This document shows positions 15,174 to 22,665 of a stretch of DNA of 64,000 nucleotides, one piece after another. The number at the start of each line of letters is the position of its first letter. The first letter of the stretch is position 1. The notes beneath the pieces were generated by a model. It did not search any database. It was not told where the DNA came from and was given only the letters and a program-made list of their open reading frames with translations. Source of the DNA: Vulcanimicrobiota bacterium (lineage in GTDB: Bacteria > Vulcanimicrobiota > Vulcanimicrobiia > Vulcanimicrobiales > Vulcanimicrobiaceae); assembly GCA_003161435.1 (NCBI GenBank), contig PMOS01000012.1, forward strand, positions 1 to 64,000. The letters are read 5' to 3'. A program made the translations under genes and the position numbers.

Positions 15174-15830
15174 CTACTGAACCGGCACGTTTTGCCGCGC
15201 CAGCCATCCGGTGATGTCGCCGAGCTCGGCATGACTGATCTCGTGCCCGATCGGATAGTCGCGCGCCGTCAGCCGCGCGCCGCTGCGTTCGGCCAGGTAC
15301 GTCGCGGTGCGGTCGACCAGATCGGCCGGAATGACCGCGTCGAACGACCCGTGGCCGTAAAAGATATCGACGTCGGTCAGGCGGCCTTTGGTGATCGAGA
15401 GATCGGTGTCGAACGGCAGCACGCCGCTCAACAGAATCGCCCCCGAGTAGCGCGTCGGCTGGTCGAACAGCAGCGCGCTCGCCATCGCCATTCCGGCGCT
15501 GAACCCCATCAAGTAGACGCGCTGTGGCTCAGGGCGGCCGCCGGCGAGCGAATCGAGCCAGCGCTGGAGCCACCCGATCGTCGCGCGCAGGCTCTCGGGG
15601 ACGGCGCGACCGACGGTCCGGCTCTCGCTCCAGGTGTAGCCGCCTTCCTCGGTCGGCAACGGGCCACGCACACTGGCGATCGCGAAAGCGGGATCGATCG
15701 CCGGCGCGAGCTCGAACAGGTCGTGCTCGTCGGCCCCGCGGCCGTGGAGCAGGACGAGCAGGGGCGGCCGGCCTTCCGCCGCCGGCTGGGACGACTTGCG
15801 CCAGCGAACGACGGGTGCTGCTGCGATCAT
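15174..15830 (-). CDS. Carboxylesterase/phospholipase-family serine hydrolase (YpfH-like)
   Basis: I chose the ATG at 15830, because the sequence before it is Arg/Gly-rich and not part of the fold. The 218 residues show PPLLVLLHGRGADEHDLFEL, the nucleophile elbow GFSAGMAMA, Asp in GSFDAVIPADL and His in YPIGHEISH, the catalytic triad of the short carboxylesterase/phospholipase family. These enzymes cleave esters of small acyl groups. No signal peptide. It is followed upstream by the DUF1697 gene on the same strand, 46 bases away, so it may belong to the same transcript. Confidence 0.85.
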   Translation of the reverse strand: MIAAAPVVRWRKSSQPAAEGRPPLLVLLHGRGADEHDLFELAPAIDPAFAIASVRGPLPTEEGGYTWSESRTVGRAVPESLRATIGWLQRWLDSLAGGRPEPQRVYLMGFSAGMAMASALLFDQPTRYSGAILLSGVLPFDTDLSITKGRLTDVDIFYGHGSFDAVIPADLVDRTATYLAERSGARLTARDYPIGHEISHAELGDITGWLARQNVPVQ

Positions 15831-15876
15831 GCCCGCCCCGTTTCGCCGCGCTCCCGAACCCTCCGCCGCGACCGCG

Positions 15877-16440
15877 TCAAGCTTGCCTCGTGACCGCCGC
15901 TCCACGCCCGATTTCGTACAGCTTGCGGACGGTGTTCCAGTTTCGCGCCGTACCGCGGACTCCGAGCTTGGCCTCGATGAGCGTGCCGGTCAACCGCGAA
16001 TCGCCGATGCCGTCCGGATAGGTGACGTACAGATGCCGGTCCGCGCCGTGAACGATCTCACGCCCCTTCACGGCTTGGCGGAGAATCTCGATTGCGCCCT
16101 TCGCCGGCGCGCTCTTGAGGAATACGACGACCAGGTGACTCGGGTCGCGCTCGGCCTCCACCGGAAACGGGTTGCTGCCGATGACGGTATTCCACTCGGC
16201 GACGTCGCGCACGAGCACGTCCGTGCGCAGCGCGAGCCGGTCGAGCGCAGCACGCTCCAGCACGCCCTCGAGCTCTCCGCCGGCGCCTTCGGTGGCGGAG
16301 AACACCAGGTTCCCGGTCTGCAAGACCGACCGCACATCGTGCATCCCGAGCCGCTCGAGCAGCGCGCGCAGATCCGCCATCGACACCTTGCCGCGCCCAC
16401 CGACGTTGATCGCCCGCAGCAAAGCGATCCGGGTCGTCAA
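15877..16440 (-). CDS. DUF1697 domain protein
   Basis: A 187-residue protein with the typical DUF1697 opening TTRIALLRAINVGGRGKVSM, followed by ADLRALLERLGMHDVRSVLQ, TGNLVFSA and, later, NPFPVEAERDPSHLVVVFL. The family's function is unknown. No ATG fits the N-terminus. The start is taken as a TTG at 16438-16440, whose second and third bases form the TGA stop of the acyl-CoA dehydrogenase gene (TTGA overlap), implying translational coupling. The upstream continuation of this frame overlaps the dehydrogenase gene and is not coding. Confidence 0.8.
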   Translation of the reverse strand: MTTRIALLRAINVGGRGKVSMADLRALLERLGMHDVRSVLQTGNLVFSATEGAGGELEGVLERAALDRLALRTDVLVRDVAEWNTVIGSNPFPVEAERDPSHLVVVFLKSAPAKGAIEILRQAVKGREIVHGADRHLYVTYPDGIGDSRLTGTLIEAKLGVRGTARNWNTVRKLYEIGRGAAVTRQA

Positions 16441-17624
16441 AACGATCGCGGCATGCCGAGCACGTGCTGCCCGATGTACGACAGGATGAGGTTGTTCGCG
16501 ACCGGCGCGGTGATGTAGAGCCGCGTCTCGCGAAACTTGCGCTCGATGTCGTACTCCTCGGCGAAGCCGTAGCCGCCGTGCGCGTCCATCGACGCGTTGG
16601 CGGCCTGCCACGACGCCTCCGACGCCAGCAGCTTGGCGGTGTTCGCCTCGGCGCCGCACGGCCGTCCGGCGTCGAACAGCGCAGCGGCCTGTTTGCGCAC
16701 CAGATCCGCGGCGACGATCGCGGCGTGGGCGCGCGCGATCGGGAATTGCACGCCCTGGTTCTGCCCGATCGGCCGCCCGAACACGACCCGTTCGCCGACG
16801 TACTTCACCGCGCGCTCGACGAAAAAGCTTCCGTCGCCGATGCACTCCGCCGCGATCAGGATGCGCTCGGCATTCATGCCGTCGAGGACGTAGCGGAAAC
16901 CGCGTCCCTCCTCTCCGATCAGGTTCTCGACCGGCACCTCGAGATCGCGAAAGAAGACTTCGTTCGTCTCATGGTTCATCATGGTGCGAATCGGGCGCAC
17001 CTCGATCGCACCCGGTGCCGCGGCACGCAAGTCGACCAGCAGCGTCGAAAGCCCGAACGTCTTGGCCTTCGGATCGTCCGACGGCGGCGACGTGCGCGCG
17101 AGCAGCAGCATCAGGTCGCTGTGTTGCACTCGCGACGTCCAGACTTTCTGACCGTTCACCACGTAGCGGTCGCCGCGGCGAACGGCGGTCGTCGCGATCT
17201 TCGTCGTGTCGCTGCCGGCGTTGGGCTCGGTGACGCCGAACGCTTGCAGGCGCAGTTCGCCGCGCGCGATCGCCGGCAGGAACCGCCGCTTCTGCTCGGC
17301 GCTGCCGTGGCGCAGCACGGTCCCCATGATGTACATCTGGGCATGGCAGGCCGCCGCGTTGCCACCCGAGCGGTTCACCTCCTCCAGGATGATGCACGCC
17401 TCGGCCATCCCGAGTCCGGCGCCGTCGTATTCCTCGGGGATCAGGGCGGCGAGATAGCCGGCTTCGGTGAGCGCCCGAATGAACGCGTCCGGGTATGCGC
17501 GCTCGGCGTCGACGGTGCGCCAATAGGCGTCGCCGAACGATGCGCACAGCGCGCGCACGGCCTCGCGCAGCACCTGTTGGTCGCGTGTCGGCTCCAACCC
17601 GACTACGACATTCTCGGCGATCAC
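16437..17624 (-). CDS. Acyl-CoA dehydrogenase family protein
   Basis: A 395-residue flavoenzyme that oxidises acyl-CoA at the alpha-beta position. It shows YLAALIPEEYDGAGLGMAEA at the N-terminal helical domain. The FAD/substrate loop is LQAFGVTEPNAGSDTTKIAT, then VNGQKVWTSRVQHSD. The C-terminal domain has RVVFGRPIGQNQGVQFPIAR and the DAHGGYGFAEEYDIER motif near residue 350. The catalytic base position near GGYGFAEEY fits the short/medium-chain group. It starts with GTG. Seven bases separate it from the upstream MmgE/PrpD gene, and DUF1697 overlaps its end, so the three form an operon, probably for catabolism of a branched or dicarboxylic acyl-CoA. Confidence 0.9.
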   Translation of the reverse strand: MIAENVVVGLEPTRDQQVLREAVRALCASFGDAYWRTVDAERAYPDAFIRALTEAGYLAALIPEEYDGAGLGMAEACIILEEVNRSGGNAAACHAQMYIMGTVLRHGSAEQKRRFLPAIARGELRLQAFGVTEPNAGSDTTKIATTAVRRGDRYVVNGQKVWTSRVQHSDLMLLLARTSPPSDDPKAKTFGLSTLLVDLRAAAPGAIEVRPIRTMMNHETNEVFFRDLEVPVENLIGEEGRGFRYVLDGMNAERILIAAECIGDGSFFVERAVKYVGERVVFGRPIGQNQGVQFPIARAHAAIVAADLVRKQAAALFDAGRPCGAEANTAKLLASEASWQAANASMDAHGGYGFAEEYDIERKFRETRLYITAPVANNLILSYIGQHVLGMPRSF

Positions 17625-17631
17625 GTCGGCG

Positions 17632-19020
17632 CTACTCTCCTAGCTGTGCGGTGAGGGTCCGCACGTCGTCGAGCTCGTCGAGGGAACGGATCAGGTCGAC
17701 GATCCTGTGCCGCCGCACCGGCTCGTAGCCGATCGCCGCCAAGCCGTGGAACTTCTCGATCAGCTCGGGCCAACCGAGCGGGCTGTCCGGTTCGCCGCGC
17801 GGGCCGCGCACGATGCCCCGCTCGTGCACATCGCCCGCGTCGACCTCTACGAGTGCAGCCATCGCCGGGACCAGCGCTTCGATCGCCGGATCTTCGACGA
17901 CCGTGATGCGCCCGATCAGCGCGGCGATCTCGGGCGCGGCGCGGCGCGCGAAATCGTCCCAGCGCACGCTTCCCCAGGCCAACGTCGCAGCGGCCGTATA
18001 GTACATGCTGAACTGCGCGTCGACGATCGTCTCCGGCCGTCGCTTGCGGTCCTCGGGATACGCGCACAGCCGCATCCCGGCGGCCGGCAGGCTAATTCGA
18101 ACGCGATCTATCGATTCAGGCACGAGGTCACGCTCGTGCACGATCGCGGCGAGCAGATCGATCGCCGCATGCATGTAGCGGCAACACGGATACGGTTTGA
18201 ACGCCGTGCGGTCGATCTCGTGGACGCCGTCCCAGCGCTCGAGAACGTTCGCTGCATCGGCGCCGTCGGAGTAAGCGTGCAGCAAACCGCTACGGCCTTC
18301 GATCGCCGCGGCCGGACCGCGGACGCCGGCCGCCGCGAGCTCGCGCGCGAGCACCGCGTTGTGCGCGGCGAAGCCGACTTGTAGCGGCTTGGTGTGCGCA
18401 CCGTCGACGCTGAACTGGAGCGAACCGGCAGCCTGGCTCAGGTTGATGCCGAATGCGCTTTCGAGCAGCTCTTCGTCGTCGCCGTGCAGCCGCGCGGCCG
18501 CAGCCGTCCCGCCGAACACGCCGGCCGTCGCCGACGGATGGAACCCGCGCGCGTAGTGCACGGGCGGTATCAACGCGATCCCAAGCCGGACTGCGACATC
18601 GTAACCGGCCACGATGGCGGACAACAAGCGCGCACCGCTCGCGCCCAGCCGTTCCGCCTCGGTCAACGCTGCGCCGACGACCGGGGCACCGGGATGCAGC
18701 GACGAGCGCTCGTGCGTGTCGTCGAAGTCGAGCGCGTGGAAGTTGCACGCGTTGAGGAGCGCCGCGTACTGTGGCGCGAACCGCGGGCCGTACCCGATCG
18801 CCGTCGACGTTCCGCCCGCACCCAATGCCGTGAGAGCGCGATGCACGGCCGCGCCGGTTTCGCTCTCGAAGCGCGCTCGCACCGCGCTCCCGACAAGGTC
18901 GAGCACCGCCTGCTTTGCGTGCTCGAGCGTCGCCGGCGACTCGGCGCTGCCGGTGCAGAGCGCCTGTGCGGCCAGCGCGCGGGTCACGCTCAGCGCCGGT
19001 ACGGTCGCGATCGTCGCCAT
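17632..19020 (-). CDS. MmgE/PrpD family protein (2-methylcitrate dehydratase-like)
   Basis: A 462-residue protein of the MmgE/PrpD family, whose members include 2-methylcitrate dehydratase, cis-aconitate decarboxylase and other enzymes. Typical blocks are FHALDFDDTHERSSLHPGAP (the H-x-L-D-F-D-D-T active-site motif), GFHPSATAGVFGGTAAAARL, INLSQAAGSLQF, and AFKPYPCCRYMHAAIDLL. The paired acyl-CoA dehydrogenase suggests acid degradation rather than the classical methylcitrate cycle (no prpC or prpB here). It is intact, but its promoter region (19021-19056) now lies next to the stub of a membrane gene broken by a transposon that starts at 19139. Confidence 0.88.
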   Translation of the reverse strand: MATIATVPALSVTRALAAQALCTGSAESPATLEHAKQAVLDLVGSAVRARFESETGAAVHRALTALGAGGTSTAIGYGPRFAPQYAALLNACNFHALDFDDTHERSSLHPGAPVVGAALTEAERLGASGARLLSAIVAGYDVAVRLGIALIPPVHYARGFHPSATAGVFGGTAAAARLHGDDEELLESAFGINLSQAAGSLQFSVDGAHTKPLQVGFAAHNAVLARELAAAGVRGPAAAIEGRSGLLHAYSDGADAANVLERWDGVHEIDRTAFKPYPCCRYMHAAIDLLAAIVHERDLVPESIDRVRISLPAAGMRLCAYPEDRKRRPETIVDAQFSMYYTAAATLAWGSVRWDDFARRAAPEIAALIGRITVVEDPAIEALVPAMAALVEVDAGDVHERGIVRGPRGEPDSPLGWPELIEKFHGLAAIGYEPVRRHRIVDLIRSLDELDDVRTLTAQLGE

Positions 19021-19056
19021 CGGGGTGAGGATTCGCGATCACCCGGGGTTGTCCGG

Positions 19057-19138
19057 TCAGATGCGCCCGCGAACCAGCAGGGCGGCGATGGCGAGATACC
19101 AGACCGCCTGTCCGACGGCGATCGCACCCAGCAGGTGC
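19057..19138 (-). pseudogene. 3' end of a membrane-protein gene, cut off by the transposon
   Basis: The minus strand reads HLLGAIAVGQAVWYLAIAAL then LVRGRI-stop, a last membrane helix with a positive C-terminus. When the transposon and one copy of the 8-base target duplication are removed, this joins in frame to the gene part at 22658-23267 (…GGSTLTPH then LLGAIAVGQ…). It therefore encodes the natural C-terminus of that protein. Confidence 0.85.
19131..19138. repeat. Target-site duplication, left copy (GCAGGTGC)
   Basis: GCAGGTGC directly abuts the left inverted repeat and is repeated exactly at 22658-22665 beyond the right one. An 8-base direct repeat is the duplication length known for the IS1595 family. 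Confidence 0.95.
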
Positions 19139-19162
19139 GGGGACTATATACTTCACGCACCA
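19139..19162 (+). repeat. Left terminal inverted repeat
   Basis: The 24 bases begin GGGGACTATATACTT and end ACGCACCA. They match the reverse complement of the right end at 23 of 24 positions (position 16 is C here, G at the right end). Confidence 0.95.
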
Positions 19163-19259
19163 AAGGTCCTAGCGGGTGGGCGCGGTGAAGTCGCCCCATA
19201 CGTGGCCCTGGGATGCCGACGAACACGACTTCGGGGCCGACTTGCTGCGGGAGGCCGGA

Positions 19260-20087
19260 ATGACCGTCGTTGTTATGTCGCTACTTTGGGACTCCGAGAA
19301 GCGTGAGCCGCGGCACGTGCTCGCGGCGTCCGACAAATTGCTGTCGGCGTCAGCGGCGTCAATTCACCTGCCGTATCCCAAGATTCAACTAATCAGCAAG
19401 ACGTGGTTAATTGGCTATGCTGGGCTCCCGACGCATTTCTTTCCCATAAGCAACGCCCTAGTGGCGGCTGTTGGCGGTCATAGAAGCAGCGTGGAAACGG
19501 TGGAGGCGGCGCAAAAAGTATATCAGCAATATCGTGAGCGATTAGTGAACGCGCAGGTGCTCAGCCCGTATGGGATGACCCTCGACACATTCAAAACGGA
19601 CGGAATCACAGCGTTCGGCCATCGAACATTCGAGCGCATTCGCCGTGAAATCCTCGACTTTGATCCCAACATAAGTATCCTCCTTGGAGGATGGGGACCC
19701 GACACGCTGTGGGACCCACGCCTGACGGTAATAGCAAACCCCGGCGTCATCTATGAGCATGCGGTAGCAGGGTCAGCCGCGATCGGGAGCGGAGCCGCGA
19801 TTGCGCTCGGCCACTTATACGCTTGTCATCGCTACGGAGACACGCTGGAAGCGGCGAGATACCGCATCCTGGAAGCAAAACTAATGTCGGAGGCGGCCCG
19901 CACGGTAGGCCCTGAAACCGCGCTCCTAAACGTAAACCTGGACGGTACGTTTGAGGGAGTCACGAACAGCGATTGCGAGAGGTTTCGCAAACTGTGGGAG
20001 AGGCGGCGGCGAGAAACCCCGCGCCGCGTTTTGAACGCTCTGCGGCCCCGAGTTATACCACCGCGAGCGGCGACCCCGCAACCTTAG
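19260..20087 (+). CDS. Ntn-hydrolase (proteasome beta/HslV-like) cargo protein
   Basis: I placed the start at the ATG at 19260 because GGGAGG (19249-19254) precedes it at ideal distance and because the product then begins Met-Thr. In Ntn-hydrolases of the proteasome/HslV family, Thr1 becomes the N-terminal nucleophile after Met removal. Aligned landmarks fit: VLAASDKLL carries the Asp (HslV Asp17), PYPKIQLISKTWLIGYAG carries the Lys (HslV Lys33), and AAIGSGAAIALGHLYACHRY matches the conserved IGSG...A motif. The 275-residue product is longer than HslV (about 175), with an extra middle region and a basic Arg/Pro-rich C-terminus. It lies alone on the plus strand inside the transposon. A protease or amidase role for a cargo protein is inference. 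Confidence 0.65.
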   Translation: MTVVVMSLLWDSEKREPRHVLAASDKLLSASAASIHLPYPKIQLISKTWLIGYAGLPTHFFPISNALVAAVGGHRSSVETVEAAQKVYQQYRERLVNAQVLSPYGMTLDTFKTDGITAFGHRTFERIRREILDFDPNISILLGGWGPDTLWDPRLTVIANPGVIYEHAVAGSAAIGSGAAIALGHLYACHRYGDTLEAARYRILEAKLMSEAARTVGPETALLNVNLDGTFEGVTNSDCERFRKLWERRRRETPRRVLNALRPRVIPPRAATPQP

Positions 20088-20093
20088 GGCGTG

Positions 20094-20261
20094 CTATTTT
20101 TTCTTGCGACCTCGCGCAGCGCGCGCTTTCTTCTTCGGTCGCTTAGGCTTCGTGGGAGTGACCGCTTCCTTTGGCACCGCGAATAGGCCACGCATCGCTG
20201 CGGCTGTTCGCTCTAGCATTGTCTCAGGCGTTGCGTCGTCGTCCGGCTCTGTTCGGGCCAT
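20094..20261 (-). CDS. 55-residue basic small protein in the transposon
   Basis: A short open frame with ATG at 20261 preceded by an AAGGGCGAGG Shine-Dalgarno-like stretch. The product opens acidic (MARTEPDDDATPETM), has a central helix LERTAAAMRGLFAVPKEAV, and ends in a lysine/arginine tail (KPKRPKKKARAARGRKKK). The 'VPKxxV' helix resembles that of many short annotated proteins found beside PIN-domain genes, where antitoxin-like roles are suspected. The tail suggests nucleic-acid or acidic-protein binding. It starts 17 bases after the PIN gene stop in the same direction, so it is probably the last gene of the cargo operon. Confidence 0.6.
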   Translation of the reverse strand: MARTEPDDDATPETMLERTAAAMRGLFAVPKEAVTPTKPKRPKKKARAARGRKKK

Positions 20262-20278
20262 ACCTCGCCCTTCTGTGC

Positions 20279-20794
20279 TCAGGTCGTCCCTCCCGTCCCT
20301 GGTGGCGGCGCAGGCGGCAGCCCCAGGCTCGTTTGGGTTAGGTACGGGTCCATCGCGGGAATCCCCGTGTGACCTTTTAGGTAGTCAAAGTCGGCAAAGT
20401 TGTAGGAATGGATTTCGACGCAACCCGTGTTTTGCGCCGAAGCCAAGTGCGTAGCGTCCGGGCAACGTATCTTCTTTAGCTTGTTGTCCATCGCGTACCG
20501 TATCAAGCTCCGCGCTTGCCGCGCGATCGGGACGCTCGGTTCAATGAGCGTTACCACGTCCGTGTCCCTCCAGAACGCATCCATATCGGCGACGACCTGC
20601 GGGATAAGTCCCGCCGTACGTTCCGCGATGTTGAACGCTACCTCGACGATTGAGAGGGTAGAGGTGACGATCTCTAAGTCCCCGCTCTTACTTTGGGCGA
20701 GAAGGTCGTCTATCGTGACGATCCGGCTTGGCGTTTTATCAAAGTAAGAAATGAAAACGCACGCATCCCAATACACCCGCTTTTTAGTCGGCAT
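20279..20794 (-). CDS. PIN-domain protein (putative ribonuclease/toxin)
   Basis: A 171-residue single PIN domain. The metal-binding acidic residues are all present: Asp10 in VYWDACVFISYF, Glu51 in TSTLSIVEVAF, Asp113 in IRCPDATHLASAQ, and Asp135/137 in YNFADFDYLKG. PIN domains of this length are usually the toxin RNases of VapBC-type pairs, though the usual partner VapB with a DNA-binding domain is missing here. The C-terminus is Pro/Gly-rich. Its start overlaps the end of the 252-residue gene by 11 bases, and the 55-residue gene follows closely. Those two neighbours are the candidate antidotes or partners. Confidence 0.85.
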   Translation of the reverse strand: MPTKKRVYWDACVFISYFDKTPSRIVTIDDLLAQSKSGDLEIVTSTLSIVEVAFNIAERTAGLIPQVVADMDAFWRDTDVVTLIEPSVPIARQARSLIRYAMDNKLKKIRCPDATHLASAQNTGCVEIHSYNFADFDYLKGHTGIPAMDPYLTQTSLGLPPAPPPGTGGTT

Positions 20795-21542
20795 CGCGAT
20801 TCCGTCTTACGGTGACCTCAGGTAGTTCATCGGTGATTAAGTAGCTAGAAAGAACGCCGCGCGCTCGGCGATAGTCAGTCGGGCCTTCGACTAGCTCGAC
20901 TTTCGAAATATGCCGAATCTCGGTCGGCCGGCCTGTCACTGCGTTCCGCGTGACAAGACCTTGGACGATGGCGCGTTTGTCGAAATACTCGGCCATCATG
21001 TCGTGCTGCGCCGGATTGAGGAAGCAGTTAACAGCCTTATCATTGACCGTATCATACAACGTGAAGCGGAGAGCGTGGCGGCTCGTAACGGTCTGAACAA
21101 CCCCCTCCACGGCGCCCAACGCAACGATGGGCTTCGTCTCGTCCGCAACGGCGGACTGCGCCCCGCCATCATGGGGCGTAGAGACGGGGATTTCCTGAAA
21201 CCGTATCTCGGTCACCTTGCCGTTTAGCAACCCCGTTATTTTGCTAGCCTCCTGGCGCACACGCTCCGAGTATGGAATGGGCTCGCCTTTTCTGAGGGCG
21301 GAACCTGTGGTTTCGTAGGCATTGACAATGCGGTGAACCGCTGCCGTGTCGGTCGATTCGCCCGCAAACGAAGCGAACGCGCTACCGGCGCTCAGCTCGT
21401 CAACAACCCAATCGACTTTCACGCCAGCCGCGACCTCTGCGGTTAGCGCATTGATGAGCCCGGCGAAGCCCGACATCGCCGTGGCGAATAAGTCGAGCGG
21501 TACGGTGCCCTTCAGTTCGAGGGTTACGCGATCGTCTTTCAT
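20784..21542 (-). CDS. Unknown transposon cargo protein, 252 aa
   Basis: I do not recognise this protein. It opens MKDDRVTLELKGTVPLDLFA, followed by an alpha-helical stretch, then beta-rich sequence (VKVDWVVDELSAGSAFASFA). A second domain from about residue 145 reads like an OB-type or DNA/RNA-binding barrel: AVEGVVQTVTSRHALRFTLY, KAVNCFLNP, ALVRGLV-like KRAIVQGLVTRNAVTGRPTE. No membrane segment or signal. It overlaps the PIN gene by 11 bases, so the two are translationally coupled, and the two-domain layout could suit an antitoxin or a sensing partner. That is inference from position only. Confidence 0.6.
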   Translation of the reverse strand: MKDDRVTLELKGTVPLDLFATAMSGFAGLINALTAEVAAGVKVDWVVDELSAGSAFASFAGESTDTAAVHRIVNAYETTGSALRKGEPIPYSERVRQEASKITGLLNGKVTEIRFQEIPVSTPHDGGAQSAVADETKPIVALGAVEGVVQTVTSRHALRFTLYDTVNDKAVNCFLNPAQHDMMAEYFDKRAIVQGLVTRNAVTGRPTEIRHISKVELVEGPTDYRRARGVLSSYLITDELPEVTVRRNRDAD

Positions 21543-21576
21543 TGGACACGACCGCCCTTCTCGTCAAGAGAGCACA

Positions 21577-22608
21577 CTAGATGATCGGATTCCGCTGCGC
21601 ATCGTGACGCGACTTGCTAACGCGGCGCGGTCCAGACGCGCGTACCGTTTTGCCGTCCGGGTTCGCGCTGATAAGTGCCTTGTACGTCAGCCTGCGACCA
21701 TCGGTGCCCTTGAGCGTTTTCGCGAAGCGCCCGCCGTCATTATCCTCGCGCTCGTTGAAGCGGAACACCTGCTCGTCCACGTACGCGTCGAGGTGAAATG
21801 GGCGAACGGAGATATACGTTCCGGCGAGCGTCCTTTTGAGGCACGACCAGAAGTTTTCGATGTTATTCGTATGGACGTGGCCTTCGACGTAGCGCACCAT
21901 ATGGTCGATGACGTAGTGGGTATAATCCTGGTTCAGCCTATTGTAGCCGCCATGGGCGTCCGTGTAGACCGTTGACCCCGCCTCGACATTCGCACGGACG
22001 CGGGCTTGCAGGTACGCGCCCGTCGTCTGATTGATCGTCATGGCGCGAACCTTGCCGCCGTACCGCTCGATCATCCCCAGGACGATAGCCTTTCCGTGTT
22101 TCGGTCCCTTACTACGACGACGGTGACCGCCCTCGGCCTGGTGCGTGTACGGGCGCGCCTGCTTATTTTTCGCCTTCCCACCGATGTAGGTTTCGTCCGC
22201 TTCGACGTAGCCGGAAAGCTTCTCCGCGTACTCTCCGGTGCCCATCGCTTCGCGAACACGATGCAGCATAAACCACGCCGTTTTCTGCGTGACGCCGAGA
22301 GCGCGCGCTAGTTCACACGATGACGTGCCGTTCTTCGTGTTCGTGAGGAACCAAACCGCCGGAAGCCACTTGCTGAAGGGAAGCGGCGAATCTTCGAAGA
22401 TCGTTCCGACGCGAACCGTAAACTGCCGCTTGCACTCTTTGCAGCGCCACAGTTTGCGCGTGGCGATATACTGCGGGTTCGCCACACCGCAACCAGGACG
22501 CGGGCACGCTACGCCGTAAGGCCAACGCTGCTCGACAGCAAACTTGTGCGCGCGATCTTCGTCGGCGAAAAACGTGACCGCTTCCAGCAGGGTCTTTGGC
22601 GCGTCCAT
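21577..22608 (-). CDS. IS1595-family transposase
   Basis: A 343-residue transposase. The N-terminal zinc ribbon is complete: CPRPGCG (residues 35-41) and CKECKRQF (residues 56-63). The central region PLPFSKWLPAVWFLTNTKNG plus LGVTQKTAWFMLHRVREAMG is the IS1595 helical DNA-binding part. The DDE domain follows: Asp in GYVEADETYIGGK, Asp in STVYTDAHGGYNRLN, and the final acidic residue in NIENFWSCLKRTLAGTYISV (an N/E...W pattern usual for ISXO2-like enzymes). The frame is open throughout. Its start lies 25 bases inside the right inverted repeat, so the promoter is probably at the element's end. Confidence 0.95.
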   Translation of the reverse strand: MDAPKTLLEAVTFFADEDRAHKFAVEQRWPYGVACPRPGCGVANPQYIATRKLWRCKECKRQFTVRVGTIFEDSPLPFSKWLPAVWFLTNTKNGTSSCELARALGVTQKTAWFMLHRVREAMGTGEYAEKLSGYVEADETYIGGKAKNKQARPYTHQAEGGHRRRSKGPKHGKAIVLGMIERYGGKVRAMTINQTTGAYLQARVRANVEAGSTVYTDAHGGYNRLNQDYTHYVIDHMVRYVEGHVHTNNIENFWSCLKRTLAGTYISVRPFHLDAYVDEQVFRFNEREDNDGGRFAKTLKGTDGRRLTYKALISANPDGKTVRASGPRRVSKSRHDAQRNPII

Positions 22609-22633
22609 GCGCCAAGCATACCATTTTTAGGGC

Positions 22634-22657
22634 TGGTGCGTCAAGTATATAGTCCCC
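22634..22657 (-). repeat. Right terminal inverted repeat
   Basis: Reverse-complement partner of 19139-19162 with a single mismatch. The transposase start codon lies 25 bases inside it. Confidence 0.95.
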
Positions 22658-22665
22658 GCAGGTGC
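22658..22665. repeat. Target-site duplication, right copy (GCAGGTGC)
   Basis: Exact copy of 19131-19138, directly abutting the right inverted repeat. Confidence 0.95.

Larger units (their letters stand above)
19139..22657. mobile_element. IS1595-family transposon with four cargo genes (3,519 bp)
   Basis: The ends are 24-base inverted repeats with one mismatch, flanked by an exact 8-base duplication. The transposase at 21577-22608 has the IS1595-type zinc ribbon and DDE domain. Besides the transposase it carries an Ntn-hydrolase gene (plus strand) and three minus-strand genes downstream of the transposase: an unknown 252-residue protein, a PIN-domain protein and a 55-residue basic protein. 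The base composition is visibly less GC-rich than the surroundings, which indicates acquisition from elsewhere. It disrupts a membrane-protein gene. Both ends and all genes look intact, so it is probably recent and possibly still active. Confidence 0.95.

Noticed and set aside
20104-20454. 116-codon plus-strand frame in the transposon
   Set aside because: It is antisense to the 55-residue gene and the PIN gene, which have better ribosome sites and recognisable sequence.
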